Source of the DNA: Sulfurisoma sediminicola
GTDB taxonomy: Bacteria > Pseudomonadota > Gammaproteobacteria > Burkholderiales > Rhodocyclaceae
NCBI RefSeq assembly: GCF_003865015.1
Contig: NZ_BHVV01000003.1
Location: 339,461 to 403,460 of the forward strand
Reading direction: 5' to 3'
DNA: 64,000 nt
Shown here: piece after piece, positions 54,594-64,000 of the stretch
How positions within the stretch are numbered: the first letter of the stretch is position 1
Layout: each line of letters opens with the position of its first letter
The notes under the pieces: model-generated
The model's input: only the letters and a program-made list of their open reading frames with translations
Databases searched by the model: none
Told to the model about the DNA's origin: nothing
Translations under genes and position numbers: made by a program

Positions 54594-55955
54594 TCAGCGC
54601 TCCCGTCCGGCCTCGTGCCAGGCCTTCTGCACCGGCGACAGCAGGTACTCCAGCACCGTGCGCGTGCCCAGGTGGATTTCCGCCGCCACCTGCATGCCCG
54701 GCGAGAGCCGGTGGCGCTGGTCATTGCTCTCCAGATAGGACGTCTTCAGCGTCACCAGCGTGCGGTAGCCGGCGGGCTTCGGACCACCGGCCAGCGGGTC
54801 GCCGTTCTTCTCCTGTTGGGCCGCCTCGGTCGCGTCGGGACTGATCTGGGCCACGCTGCCCTCCACCATGCCGTACTGCTGGAACGGATACGACACCAGC
54901 TTGATCTTCGCCGGCTGTCCGGCGCGCACGAAGCCGGCGTCGAGGTTCGCCACCGCCACCTCGGCCTGCATCGGCTCGTCGTGCGGCACCAGCGTCATCA
55001 GGATGGTGCCGGGTTGCACCACCGTGCCGCGGGTATGGGTCGCCAGGTCCTTGATGATTCCGTCCTGCGGCGCCTTCAGCTCGAGCAGCGATTCGCGGTG
55101 CGACTGCTTGTCGGCATCCTGGCTCAGCTTGTGGTGCTGCGCCGCAGCCTCGACGCGCTCGTTCATCAGCTGGCTGCGGTAGGTCGAGGTGATCTGCGCG
55201 AGCTTCTTCTGCGACTGGGCTATCGTCGCCTTGAGGCTTTGCACGGCATGCCGCTGCGCCGCGAGTTCCTGCTCGACCTCGACGTGCGCCCGCGCCTTGT
55301 CCAGGGCCAGCAGCTTGCCGGCGTAACCTTCCTTCACCAGCTGCTGCCAGCCGGCATCCTGCTGTTGCACCAGCGGCAGGGTGCGCGCGAGCTTGGTCTC
55401 CTGCTGGGTCGCCGCGCGGTAGTCCTGCTCCGCCTTGGCCAACGCGGCCTGTTCGGCCGCCACCGCGTCGAGGTAGGCCTGGCGCCGCGCGCCGTACTGC
55501 GACGACACTTCGGCGAAGAGCGCCGACGGGTCGTCCGCCTGCCGCTGCAAGGGCTTGCCGGCGAGTTCGGCGTCGATGCGGCGCAGCTGCAACGCCTTGA
55601 CCGCCAGCTCGTTGGCGAGGCTGCGGCTGTCCGCTTCCGACATCCGCCTGTCCATGCGCACCAGCGGCTGACCGGCCTTCACCGCGTCGCCTTCGCGGAC
55701 CAGCAGTTCCCGCACGATGCCCGACTCGGCCGGTTGCACCACCTGCAGGTAGCTCACCGGCACCAGCTTGCCCGGCGCCACCGCCACCACGTCGAGCCGG
55801 CCGAAGGCCGCCCAGAGCAGCAGCACCGTCAGCAAGCCCAGCACCCCGCGCAGCACCAGGCGCGGCAGCGGCGAAGGCGCCGCGCGCTGCAGGCGCAGGA
55901 TGGCCGGCGAGAAATCCTCCCGCGGTGCGGTCAGGCCGAAGAGCCGCTCCTTCAT
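54594..55955 (-). CDS. HlyD-family type I secretion periplasmic adaptor
   Basis: This is a 453-residue membrane-fusion protein. The ATG at 55953-55955 (MKERLFGLTAPREDF) lies 13 bases after the stop of the RTX gene; a TTG seven codons earlier would overlap it. One N-terminal helix (LRGVLGLLTVLLLWAAFG) is followed by the lipoyl halves (QPAESGIVRELLVREGDAVK and LKAPQDGIIKDLA), a long coiled coil between them, and the beta-barrel part with GTILMTLVPHDEPMQAEVAV. It bridges the inner-membrane ABC exporter and TolC. No HlyB gene follows, so the ABC partner must lie elsewhere. Confidence 0.9.
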   Translation of the reverse strand: MKERLFGLTAPREDFSPAILRLQRAAPSPLPRLVLRGVLGLLTVLLLWAAFGRLDVVAVAPGKLVPVSYLQVVQPAESGIVRELLVREGDAVKAGQPLVRMDRRMSEADSRSLANELAVKALQLRRIDAELAGKPLQRQADDPSALFAEVSSQYGARRQAYLDAVAAEQAALAKAEQDYRAATQQETKLARTLPLVQQQDAGWQQLVKEGYAGKLLALDKARAHVEVEQELAAQRHAVQSLKATIAQSQKKLAQITSTYRSQLMNERVEAAAQHHKLSQDADKQSHRESLLELKAPQDGIIKDLATHTRGTVVQPGTILMTLVPHDEPMQAEVAVANLDAGFVRAGQPAKIKLVSYPFQQYGMVEGSVAQISPDATEAAQQEKNGDPLAGGPKPAGYRTLVTLKTSYLESNDQRHRLSPGMQVAAEIHLGTRTVLEYLLSPVQKAWHEAGRER

Positions 55956-55968
55956 CGTCGCGATCGCC

Positions 55969-58900
55969 TTAGCCAAGCCTCACCACCCCTTCCTGCAGGC
56001 CCGACAGGCTCTGGAAGGCCTGGATGCCGACACCGTACTGGCTGCCCTCGAGCACGTTGCGCGCCCCGCTCATGCCGACATTGGCGAGATCGCCGTTGAT
56101 GCCGTACTGGTAGGCCAGATCGCCGCCGAGCGCGCCATCGTTCGAACTCGCGAGGTGGGCCTGCAGCAGGCTGTCCATCACGCTCCAGTGGTCGATCGCG
56201 TTGTTGGCTGCCCAGGCGGCGTCGAACTGGCCGACCAGCATGTCGAAGTCGAAGGCCTGCACCCTGGCGTTGAACAGCGGGTCGGCGGAACTGGCATCGA
56301 AGCTCGCCATCGCCTCGGCGATCAGCTGCAGGTTGATGGCCGTGCGGGCCGTTCCCTCGGCGTACCAGTCCTTGAGCGTGATCGACTGGTCGTTGCCGGT
56401 ATCGAGCACCAGGTCGTTGCCGCTGCGGCTCAACGCCAGGTCCTGGTAGGAAATGCCGCCGCCCAGGCTCAGCGTGACATTGTCCCCGCCGAGGACGACC
56501 GTATCGTTGCCGTCGCCTGCGTTGTAGGCGACTACCGCGGCACCGCTGCCGGTCGACACGGTATCGTCGCCGGCGCCGCCGGCAATGAAGTTCGGCCCGG
56601 CGTTGGCATCCAGGGTGTCCGCGCCGGCGCTCCCCAGCCGCACGCCGGAAAGCGTCGTCATGTTCCAGGCCTGCCAGCCGCTCCACGCCAGGCCGTCCCA
56701 GGCACGCGCCCAGACGCGCTCCGTCGCGTTGGCGGCGCCGCCGACATAGCTCGTGTCGGCGAGCTCGTTGGCCGAGACCGCGATCGACTTGCCGGCGTCC
56801 TGGGTCACGCCGCTCCTGGCGAAGTGGCCGCCGCCATTGACGTCGTCCCAGAACTCGAACTTCGTCGCCGCGTCGCCGTCGGCATCGTTGACCGCGAACA
56901 ACGCCGCCACCGCGATCGACTCGCCGGCCAGCACGCCGCTGTTGCCCGCCGCGATCGTCGGCGCGGCATTGGTCGCATGGTTCGAGCTGGTGATGTTCCA
57001 GGGCGTCCACGCGCTCCAGGCCAGCCCGTCCCAGGCCCGCGCCCAGACGCGCTCGCTGGCGACCGCGCTGCCGCCGACGTATTGAAGACCGTCCAGCTGC
57101 TCCGCCGCCACGGCGATGGACTTGCCTGCCGCCTGGTCCATGCCGGCGAGCACGAAGCGCCCGCCGCCGTTGACGTCGTCCCAGAACTCGTATTTCGTCG
57201 ACAGGTCGCCGTCCGCATCGCTCACCGCGAACATCGTCGCAACGGCAGTGGCAGCGCCGAGCCCCACGGTGGCGGGGGCGGCAGTGACCACCGGCGCCAC
57301 GTTGGTCGCGTGGGCCGCGCTGGTCATGTTCCACGACGTCCACGCGCTCCAGGCTTGGCCGTCCCAGGCGCGTGCCCAGACGCGCTCGGTGGCCGTGGTG
57401 TCCGCGCCGACGTAGGCGGTGTCGGCCAGCTCGGCCGCGGAAACCGAGATCGCCGTGCCGGCCGCCTGCGCGACGCCGGCCTTGGCGAAATGGCCACCGC
57501 CATTCACGTCGTCCCAGAACTCGTACTTCGTTGCCACGTCGCCGTCGCCGTCGGCGACCGAGAACAGGGTCGATGCGGCGACCGACGCGTTCAGGCCGAC
57601 CGTCGCATTGGCGGCGCTTACCGTCGGCGCGACGTTGGTCAGATGCGGCGCCGAGGTCATGGTCCATGGCGTCCAGCCGCTCCACGCCTGGCCGTCCCAG
57701 GCCCGCGCCCAGACGCGCTCGGTGCCTATCGAGCTGCCCGCCACATATTGCAGCGAGGCCAGTTCCCCGGCTGCAACCGCGATGGGATTGCTGTCCTGTG
57801 CCACGCCCGCCTTGGCGAAGTGCCCGCCGCCGGCCACGTCGTCCCAGAACTCGTACCGCGTCGCAATGTCGCCGTCGGCGTCGGATACCGCGATCAGCGA
57901 GCCGGCCGCGACCGCCTCGCCGAGGAGAAGCGTCTTGTTCTGTGCCGTCACCACCGGCGCCACGTTGGTCGGGTGCGGGGCGCTGGTGATGGTCCACGGC
58001 GCCCAGGCGCTCCATGCCTGGCCGTCGAAGGCGCGGACCCAGACGCGCTCGCTGGCGATCGAGTCGCCGCCGACGTACTGCAAGCCGGCCAGGTGATCGG
58101 CCGTCACCGCGATGCTGGCACCCGACGGCTGGTCGACGTCATCCAGCACGAAACGCCCGCCGCCATTCACGTCGTCCCAGAACTCGTACTTCGTCGGCGC
58201 GTCGCCGTCGGCATCCGCCACGGAGAACATTCCGGCGGCAGCCACGGCTTCGCCGAGGCCGATGGTGACGTTGGCTGCCGTCGCCACCGGGGCCTCGTTG
58301 GTGAGGTGGGGCGCCGAGGTCATGTTCCAGGATGTCCACGGCGTCCAGGTCGCGCCGTCGAAGGCGCGCACCCAGAGCCGTTCCGTGGCGGTCTGGTCGC
58401 CGGCCACGTAATTCAGCGTGGCGAGGCTGGCGGCATCGACCGCGATGGACCTGGCGGCCGCCTGCGCGACGCCGTCGAGCATGAAACGTCCGCCGCCGTC
58501 GACGTCGTCCCAGAACTCGTAGCGTTGCGGCGCATGCGTCCCGCCCACCTGGATCAGGTCGGCGGCGGCCACGGCTTCGCCGAGCAGAACGGTCCGGCTG
58601 GACGCCGTCAGCGACAGCGGCTCGTCGACGGCAGAGATGACCGACAGGGTGATCAGGCCGCTGTTCGCGAGGCCGCCGCCATCCGTGGTGGTGACGAGGA
58701 TGGCGAGCGTGCCGATGTCGGCGGCTCCGGGCATCCCCGCGAGCGTCGCGGTCGCGAGGTCGAACGCAAGCCAGGCGGGCAGCGGGCTGTCGTCGGCGAG
58801 CAAGACCTCATACGCGAGGCGGTCGCCGTCGGGATCGGTCAGAATCGACCCAAGGGCGAGTGAGAAAGCCTCTCCGGTCCGGACTTCCGGCGTTGCTGCA

Positions 58901-61900
58901 GTGAACACCGGCGCCGCGTTGTTCGCCCACACTGCGGCCTCGAGCGTGTCGCCCTGCAGTTCGGTACCGTCCTGGCCGAATTGGAACGACTCAAGGCGGG
59001 AGGGAGCGTCGGGATCGAACCAGCCCGCGATGCTGATCGTGGTGTCGGTGCCATCGACGGATAGCAGCAGGTCCCGGCCGTCGTCGCCCGCGTAGCGCGC
59101 GAAGCGGAGTTGGTCGGGCGCGACGTCGGGGCCGAACTCGATGCCGTCCCATGTGCCGTCGTCCGGCGTCTCGATAATCGTATCGTGGCCGCTGCGGGAA
59201 TCGGCGGAGTACCAGTCCTCGCCACTACCGCCGATCAGCAGATCGTCGCCGGCGCCGCCGACGAGCCAGCTGCCTCCGGCAGAGGCGACGAGGGTATCGT
59301 CCCCGGCCAGGCCATGGATGTCGTTCCAGCCGGACGACGCGGCTTCGAGCAGGTCGTCGCCGCCCGTTCCGACCGTCACGACGCCGTACGCGTCGGCGGT
59401 GACCGTACCCTCTACGATGGCCTGCAGCACTTCCGGACCCCAGACGGTGCCATCGGCGAATTCCACGACCGGCATGTTCTCCGGCCAGTAGGACAGGTCG
59501 ATGGCACTCGTCGTGCCGCGGACAGCGAGCGTCAGGTGATAGTTGTCGACGCCCTGGATGATATTCAGGTCGGCGGGCGCGATCCCGTCGATGAAGCGGA
59601 TGGTGTTGGCTTCGAAAGGAATCGACGAGGGCCAGCCCGTGTCGATGATTTCGTCGAGGCCGTCGTTGCGGCCGATGACGTAGACGTCGCTGCCCATGCC
59701 GCCGTCGAGGTAGTCGTTGCCGGTGCCTCCCACGATCACATCGTCGCCTTCAAGTCCGTAGATGTCGTCGTAGCCCGATGTCCCGAGCAGGACGTCGTGG
59801 CCTTCGGTGCCTTCGATGACCGTGGGGCTCACGACATTCAGAGTCAGGGTGCCCTCGGTCGTGCGCCCGTCCGAGTCCGTAGCCGTGACGACGATATCGA
59901 CGGCACCGGCGTCCCAGTCCGGCCAGCCTGTCAACGTCCACGAGTTCGTGTCAAAAGAGAGCCAGTACGGCAGCGGATTGTCGCCGGCAAGTTTGGCGGT
60001 ATAGGTCAGGCTGTCGCCGTCCGGGTCCGTGAGAATATCGCCGAGAGCGAGGCCGAAATACCTGCCGGCGCGTGCTTCGACGGTCGTCGCCGTGAAGACG
60101 GGCGCCGCGTTGCTCGCCCGGATCGCGTCTTCGATCCGGGCTGCGTCCCAATAGGAGTCGTCGGCGGCCCAGTGGAAAGACTCGATGCGGGACGGCGCGG
60201 ACTCGGAGTACCAGTTGTCGATCGTCACCGAAGCGTCCGCCCCGGCGACCGAGATGGCCAAGGCGTCGCCGTCCCCGGCATGGCGCTTGAATCGGATCTG
60301 CTCGGGCGAAATCGAGGCATGGATTTCCAGCACATCCGTCTCGCCCGCGTCTGCGGACTCGACGATCGCGTCGTTGCCGCCCTGCCGCCGCAAAACGTAG
60401 TAGTCGCCGCCGGCGCCGCCCTCCAGCAGGTCGTCGCCCGCGCCGGCGTTGAACCGGTCGGAACCCTCGCCGCCGACGATGTGGTCGTTGCCGCCGGCGC
60501 CGTTGAAGACGTCATTGCCGCCGTTGCCGACGATCTCGTCGGAGCCGAGGCTGCCGACGAGCCAATCGTCGCCCGCTGTTCCGAGCGTGTTGCCGATGGC
60601 GTCGAGGATGAAGGAGGGTTGCCAGATCGAGCCGTCGGCGAACTCGATCGAGGGCAGCGATTCGTACGGGCTCGCGACGTGAATGGAGTCGCCCGAATGC
60701 GGCATCGTCAACAACAGATCGCCGTCGTCGAGCGAGATATCGACATCGCCGGGAGCGATTCCCGCGCCGAAGCGGATGACGTCGCCGTGCGGCGCGACGT
60801 CGCGCGCGTACCATTCGTATTCGTCGATCCGGTCATGGCCGTCGCCGGCGTTGAACAGGTAAAGGTCATGTCCCAGGCCGCCGGCGAGGATGTCGTCGCC
60901 AGTGCCTCCGGCGATCACGTCGTTGCCATCCAGCCCGCCGATCCGGTCGTTCCATGCCGTGCCGAACAGGACGTCGTTGCCTGTGTCCCCCTCGATGACT
61001 TCGCCGCCGCCAAGGCTGACGCCCGCCATCGCGGCGAGCGTCGCCGTATTCCAGGTGGTGCCGTCGAGGAACTTGACCTGCTCGACCCTGAAGCCGCGCC
61101 CCTCGGTCCAGCGGGACAAGGTCAGGCTGTCGCCGGTGGTCGCGACTCGCAGGACGAGATCCGTTCCGATCACCGATACCGATACGCTGTCGGGGCTGAT
61201 CCACTCGGTGAACAGCACGGTATCGACGTTGCCCGGCGTGTTGTCCTTGTCGCCGATCCGGTCCTGGCCGTCGCCGTAATGGAAGACATAGAGATCGTTC
61301 CCGGCGCCGCCGCGGAGCTCGTCGTTGCCGTAGCCGCCGTCGAGCGTGTCGGCCCCGGCGCCGCCGTCGAGCGTGTCGTCCCCACTCATGCCGAACAGGT
61401 CGCCGCCTGCGGCTCCTGCCGTCAGGGTATTCGCCCCGCCGTTGCCGAGCAGCGTGCCGTCGCCGATGTCGGGCATGGGCGGGGCGAGTTCGATGCAGTT
61501 GGCGATCGTTATCCCCCCGCCATTGGAGAACATGAGGGCTTCGACGCCCCAGCCGATGGGATCGCTTGCGTGCGGAATCACGATGCGCAGCTTCGTCGCT
61601 CCGTGCCAGGCGACGTCGAGCGTTGCGCGCACGACCGTACCGTCTTCATGCGTACCCCAGCTGAAAGAGAGGTCGGAGCCAGTGATCCCCGCGGGCAGTT
61701 GGACGGAGTCCCGAGGGACGGCGAGGTCGTAGAAAACGAGGGTGTCGAGCAGGCGGTAGTCCTTGCTGTTGCCGAGCAGCGGCGGATCGACCGGCGGCTC
61801 GTAGTACAACTCGCCCGAAGCGAGCTTGTCGGCGACCGTCCAGCCGGGACTGTACTCGGCCACCCACGCTTCTACTTCGGCCAGGGAGTTGAAATAGTCG

Positions 61901-64000
61901 ACTCGCTCATCCTGCAGCAACACCCAATGGGCCGACTCGCGCTTCCAATATTTCGAAATCCCCTGCTGGCGGTAGTACCAGTCCTTGAATCCCGCTTCGT
62001 TCGAGCCAAAGTCTTCAACGAGGTCGACTCCCGTTTCGTCGGCCGACAGCACCAGGAATCTGTCCTGCCCGAATCCGCCGATCAGGGTGTCGCTGCCATC
62101 CCCGCCGGCCATGACGGAACCGTCGCCGTGGATGACGTCGTCCCCGGCGTTGCCGTAGAGCAGGTCGCCGCGACCCATGGCGCCGCCGGCACCAAAGATC
62201 GTGTCATTGCCGAGGCCGCCGTCGACGAGTTCGGTGGCGCTGCTCATTGCATGTATTTCGTTGTCGCCACTGCCGCCGAAGATCTCGGTGACGAGGGGGA
62301 CGTATTGGTGGCTCTTCACGTAATTGACCGCCATCTGGTTGCCAACCAGCTCACCGATGGGTGCTGCCCAGCCAGCGGTGCCTTCGGAGTAGCTCTGCAC
62401 GTAGCCGTCCCGGTTGTACGCCGTCAGGTCGTAATCGTAGCGGACGGTCGAGAGCGGATTGCCTTCAGCATCCGTGAGGAATCCACTCGTCACCCAACTC
62501 GCGTGCTGATAGTTGTACTGACCTCCATCCCAGACCAGGGTAGCGACGGCCGAACCCGAAGTGGTTTCGTAATGTTCCTGGCCGTTGCTGACGATCAGCG
62601 CATTGTTGCTGGCGATGCGGCTCACTTCGTAGTGGTACAGATCCCGCACCGGGCTCGTCCGGCCATAGCCCCAGTCCAGAAAGCGCGCCGAGTCGGTCGC
62701 TTCCTGATGGCTGGAAATGAGCTCATTGCTCAGTGTGCGGTAAGTGGTCGTCGTGACTTGATGCGTCACCTCGAGGGACGGATTTGCTGACCACGGCACC
62801 TCGTAGGTCAGGTTGCCGAGGCTGCGCCAATGAACAAGGCCACCGAGCGCAGTCACGTAGTTCGTGTACTGGTTTTCCGCCGTCCAGGCCTGGGCCGCGA
62901 TGATCTGCGCCTTGGTGTTTGCCCACAGGCTGCCGATGACAGTGGCCGCTTCATCCGGCTGCGCGATCACGGCACCGAGGGTCATCGCATTGCTGCCGTC
63001 GAAATCCACCGTCCAGCTCTGCGCCGCCCCGGCGTAGTAGTTCTTGACGATCACGCCGTCCGCCGTGCCCTTGACGATGACCCGCAGATCGTCGCCCTCG
63101 CGCACAGCGCGCAGGTCTGCCGGTGAGCGCCAAGACTCGAAGCGCAGCACGTTGGTCTCGCCACCGCCGTCGATGACAGTGTCCGTCCCGGAACCGCCGA
63201 TGATCCGATAGACGTCCGTGCCGGCGCCGCCGTCGAGGATGTCGGCGCCACCCCCGCCATCGAGGATGTCGTTGCCGCCGCCGGCCGCGATGCGATCGAC
63301 GACGCTGGTTCCGGTCAGCACGTCGTCACCGTTCGTACCTGAGATATCGAAGCCGCGCGCCATCAATTCGTCGTACGACAGCGTGCTGCCGTCGTCGAAC
63401 TCGATGCGGTCGAAAGGCCGGTTGCGGAACACGCTGTCGGCATTGAAGCTCGTGAAGCGCAGGATGTCCGCGGCATCGCCGCCGACCTGAATTTCCAGCT
63501 CCCGATAGGCGCCGAGCCGGTGGCTGATGTCGGCCGCCGTTGCCCCCGAGATCCTGAGGACGTTGCCGGTGTTCGCTCCGCCTGTCGACACACTGTCCGT
63601 GCCGTCGCCCACGCTGTAGATCAGCGTGTTGCCCCAGCCCTGCAGATCGATGCGGTCGTCGCCCAGGCCGCCCGAGACCGTGGCTCCGCCGCCCAAGGAC
63701 TTCAGCTCGTCGCTGCCGCCGCCGCCCATGATGATCGGCTCGCCGTTTGCGCCAGTTGCCGTCATCGATTCTGCGGCATAGCGTCCGACGAACTGCGACT
63801 GGGTCAGCATCTCCCCGTTTACGTCGAATCGTTCCACCGCCCCGGCCAGTCCGCCGACGACCACGACGCGATCGGCGGTGCCGTAATCGATCATCAGGTC
63901 GCCGCCATTGACGGTGGAGACATTGCGTACGCCCGCCACGCGCAGCGTGTCCTTGCCGCTGACGTCGACGATCGCCTCCGTCGCACCGTTGGCCATCATC
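55969..64000 (-). CDS. Giant RTX-type secreted/adhesion protein, N-terminus off window
   Basis: At least 2,676 residues are present and the frame is open at the right edge, so the N-terminus is missing. It holds about nine blocks of calcium-binding GGxGxDxUx repeats (e.g. GGAGADTLDGGYGNDELRGG), most followed by haemolysin-related beta segments ending like FADGTxW. Two cadherin-like/He_PIG domains (PVFTA...LTDPDGDSLTY) lie near residues 1297-1392 and 1694-1789. Six ~110-residue tandem repeats follow (about 1789-2452), then a last RTX block and a C-terminal region ending SLSGLQEGVVRLG, the expected place of the type I secretion signal. No catalytic domain is visible. It is cotranscribed with the HlyD adaptor. 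Confidence 0.9.
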   Translation of the reverse strand, partial: MMANGATEAIVDVSGKDTLRVAGVRNVSTVNGGDLMIDYGTADRVVVVGGLAGAVERFDVNGEMLTQSQFVGRYAAESMTATGANGEPIIMGGGGSDELKSLGGGATVSGGLGDDRIDLQGWGNTLIYSVGDGTDSVSTGGANTGNVLRISGATAADISHRLGAYRELEIQVGGDAADILRFTSFNADSVFRNRPFDRIEFDDGSTLSYDELMARGFDISGTNGDDVLTGTSVVDRIAAGGGNDILDGGGGADILDGGAGTDVYRIIGGSGTDTVIDGGGETNVLRFESWRSPADLRAVREGDDLRVIVKGTADGVIVKNYYAGAAQSWTVDFDGSNAMTLGAVIAQPDEAATVIGSLWANTKAQIIAAQAWTAENQYTNYVTALGGLVHWRSLGNLTYEVPWSANPSLEVTHQVTTTTYRTLSNELISSHQEATDSARFLDWGYGRTSPVRDLYHYEVSRIASNNALIVSNGQEHYETTSGSAVATLVWDGGQYNYQHASWVTSGFLTDAEGNPLSTVRYDYDLTAYNRDGYVQSYSEGTAGWAAPIGELVGNQMAVNYVKSHQYVPLVTEIFGGSGDNEIHAMSSATELVDGGLGNDTIFGAGGAMGRGDLLYGNAGDDVIHGDGSVMAGGDGSDTLIGGFGQDRFLVLSADETGVDLVEDFGSNEAGFKDWYYRQQGISKYWKRESAHWVLLQDERVDYFNSLAEVEAWVAEYSPGWTVADKLASGELYYEPPVDPPLLGNSKDYRLLDTLVFYDLAVPRDSVQLPAGITGSDLSFSWGTHEDGTVVRATLDVAWHGATKLRIVIPHASDPIGWGVEALMFSNGGGITIANCIELAPPMPDIGDGTLLGNGGANTLTAGAAGGDLFGMSGDDTLDGGAGADTLDGGYGNDELRGGAGNDLYVFHYGDGQDRIGDKDNTPGNVDTVLFTEWISPDSVSVSVIGTDLVLRVATTGDSLTLSRWTEGRGFRVEQVKFLDGTTWNTATLAAMAGVSLGGGEVIEGDTGNDVLFGTAWNDRIGGLDGNDVIAGGTGDDILAGGLGHDLYLFNAGDGHDRIDEYEWYARDVAPHGDVIRFGAGIAPGDVDISLDDGDLLLTMPHSGDSIHVASPYESLPSIEFADGSIWQPSFILDAIGNTLGTAGDDWLVGSLGSDEIVGNGGNDVFNGAGGNDHIVGGEGSDRFNAGAGDDLLEGGAGGDYYVLRRQGGNDAIVESADAGETDVLEIHASISPEQIRFKRHAGDGDALAISVAGADASVTIDNWYSESAPSRIESFHWAADDSYWDAARIEDAIRASNAAPVFTATTVEARAGRYFGLALGDILTDPDGDSLTYTAKLAGDNPLPYWLSFDTNSWTLTGWPDWDAGAVDIVVTATDSDGRTTEGTLTLNVVSPTVIEGTEGHDVLLGTSGYDDIYGLEGDDVIVGGTGNDYLDGGMGSDVYVIGRNDGLDEIIDTGWPSSIPFEANTIRFIDGIAPADLNIIQGVDNYHLTLAVRGTTSAIDLSYWPENMPVVEFADGTVWGPEVLQAIVEGTVTADAYGVVTVGTGGDDLLEAASSGWNDIHGLAGDDTLVASAGGSWLVGGAGDDLLIGGSGEDWYSADSRSGHDTIIETPDDGTWDGIEFGPDVAPDQLRFARYAGDDGRDLLLSVDGTDTTISIAGWFDPDAPSRLESFQFGQDGTELQGDTLEAAVWANNAAPVFTAATPEVRTGEAFSLALGSILTDPDGDRLAYEVLLADDSPLPAWLAFDLATATLAGMPGAADIGTLAILVTTTDGGGLANSGLITLSVISAVDEPLSLTASSRTVLLGEAVAAADLIQVGGTHAPQRYEFWDDVDGGGRFMLDGVAQAAARSIAVDAASLATLNYVAGDQTATERLWVRAFDGATWTPWTSWNMTSAPHLTNEAPVATAANVTIGLGEAVAAAGMFSVADADGDAPTKYEFWDDVNGGGRFVLDDVDQPSGASIAVTADHLAGLQYVGGDSIASERVWVRAFDGQAWSAWAPWTITSAPHPTNVAPVVTAQNKTLLLGEAVAAGSLIAVSDADGDIATRYEFWDDVAGGGHFAKAGVAQDSNPIAVAAGELASLQYVAGSSIGTERVWARAWDGQAWSGWTPWTMTSAPHLTNVAPTVSAANATVGLNASVAASTLFSVADGDGDVATKYEFWDDVNGGGHFAKAGVAQAAGTAISVSAAELADTAYVGADTTATERVWARAWDGQAWSAWTSWNMTSAAHATNVAPVVTAAPATVGLGAATAVATMFAVSDADGDLSTKYEFWDDVNGGGRFVLAGMDQAAGKSIAVAAEQLDGLQYVGGSAVASERVWARAWDGLAWSAWTPWNITSSNHATNAAPTIAAGNSGVLAGESIAVAALFAVNDADGDAATKFEFWDDVNGGGHFARSGVTQDAGKSIAVSANELADTSYVGGAANATERVWARAWDGLAWSGWQAWNMTTLSGVRLGSAGADTLDANAGPNFIAGGAGDDTVSTGSGAAVVAYNAGDGNDTVVLGGDNVTLSLGGGISYQDLALSRSGNDLVLDTGNDQSITLKDWYAEGTARTAINLQLIAEAMASFDASSADPLFNARVQAFDFDMLVGQFDAAWAANNAIDHWSVMDSLLQAHLASSNDGALGGDLAYQYGINGDLANVGMSGARNVLEGSQYGVGIQAFQSLSGLQEGVVRLG
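56640..58640 (-). repeat. Six tandem ~330-bp repeats within the RTX gene
   Basis: Each unit encodes about 110 residues with KYEFWDDVNGGGHF, then QYVGG, then ERVWARAWDGQAWSAWTPW and a closing TSAxHxTN. The units are diverged enough to be distinct at DNA level but share several identical 20- to 30-base stretches, so recombination between them is plausible. The Trp-rich beta-sandwich-like units suggest an extended adhesive stalk. Confidence 0.85.

Noticed and set aside
59110..62790. 1,226-codon plus-strand frame opposite the RTX gene
   Set aside because: It mirrors the repetitive RTX sequence; composition is Val/Ala/Arg-biased and there is no domain or plausible start.

Overview
The window is high-GC DNA with tightly packed, overlapping operons. 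It most likely comes from a chemolithotrophic sulfur-oxidising betaproteobacterium of the Rhodocyclales / Sterolibacteriaceae (Sulfuritalea-like) kind. The main reason is a full oxidative (reverse) dissimilatory sulfite reductase cluster in the order dsrABEFHCMKLJOPNR plus a siroheme SUMT gene. The tpiA-secG-tRNA-Leu-nuoA..N arrangement is also typical of betaproteobacteria. The taxon is inferred from gene order and protein resemblance only.

Layout: (1) 1-8.1 kb is accessory: a partial CYTH triphosphatase-like gene, a stand-alone PDC-sensor protein, a small secreted Gly/Ala/Pro/Val repeat protein, a frameshifted scrap of an anaerobic sulfatase-maturating radical-SAM enzyme, then a PPIase - HupE/UreJ (frameshifted at a G run) - DUF3604 operon and an outer-membrane protein. 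(2) 8.1-14.2 kb is phosphate related: a GT4 glycosyltransferase plus diacylglycerol kinase diverge from pstSCAB across a near-consensus Pho box, followed by a SixA-type phosphatase. (3) 14.3-31.9 kb: a strong sigma70-like promoter, tpiA, secG, a UbiE-like methyltransferase, an unrecognised gene, tRNA-Leu(GAG) and all 14 complex I genes; nuoI and nuoJ are separated by a repeat-like spacer that is read through by a 35-codon mini-ORF. (4) 31.9-34.4 kb: a Nudix hydrolase and a NarX/NarL-like two-component pair whose GAF sensor carries four cysteines.

(5) 34.6-48.2 kb (minus strand) is the dsr operon. DsrAB oxidises sulfur delivered as DsrC trisulfide; DsrEFH passes sulfur to DsrC; DsrMKJOP exchanges electrons with the quinone/cytochrome pools; DsrL is the NAD(P)H-linked partner; DsrN, CobA and DsrR serve siroheme and Fe-S maturation. 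(6) 48.4-51.4 kb (plus strand, divergent from dsrA) holds a small unknown protein, a stand-alone Cas6/Cmx6-like protein, a DsrC paralogue with no cysteine at all, an unknown helical protein and a TauD/TfdA dioxygenase. This looks like a dsr-linked accessory module of undefined function and is the best candidate here for an undescribed system.

(7) 51.6-53.9 kb encodes one 775-residue protein that joins a cyclic-nucleotide-binding domain, an acetate kinase and a PduL phosphotransacylase, i.e. a complete acetyl-CoA/acetate interconversion route on one chain. (8) 54.0-64 kb: a bacteriohemerythrin behind a palindromic Crp/Fnr-type site, then on the minus strand a type I secretion adaptor (HlyD) and the C-terminal 2,676 residues of a giant RTX protein with six ~110-residue tandem repeats, running off the right edge.
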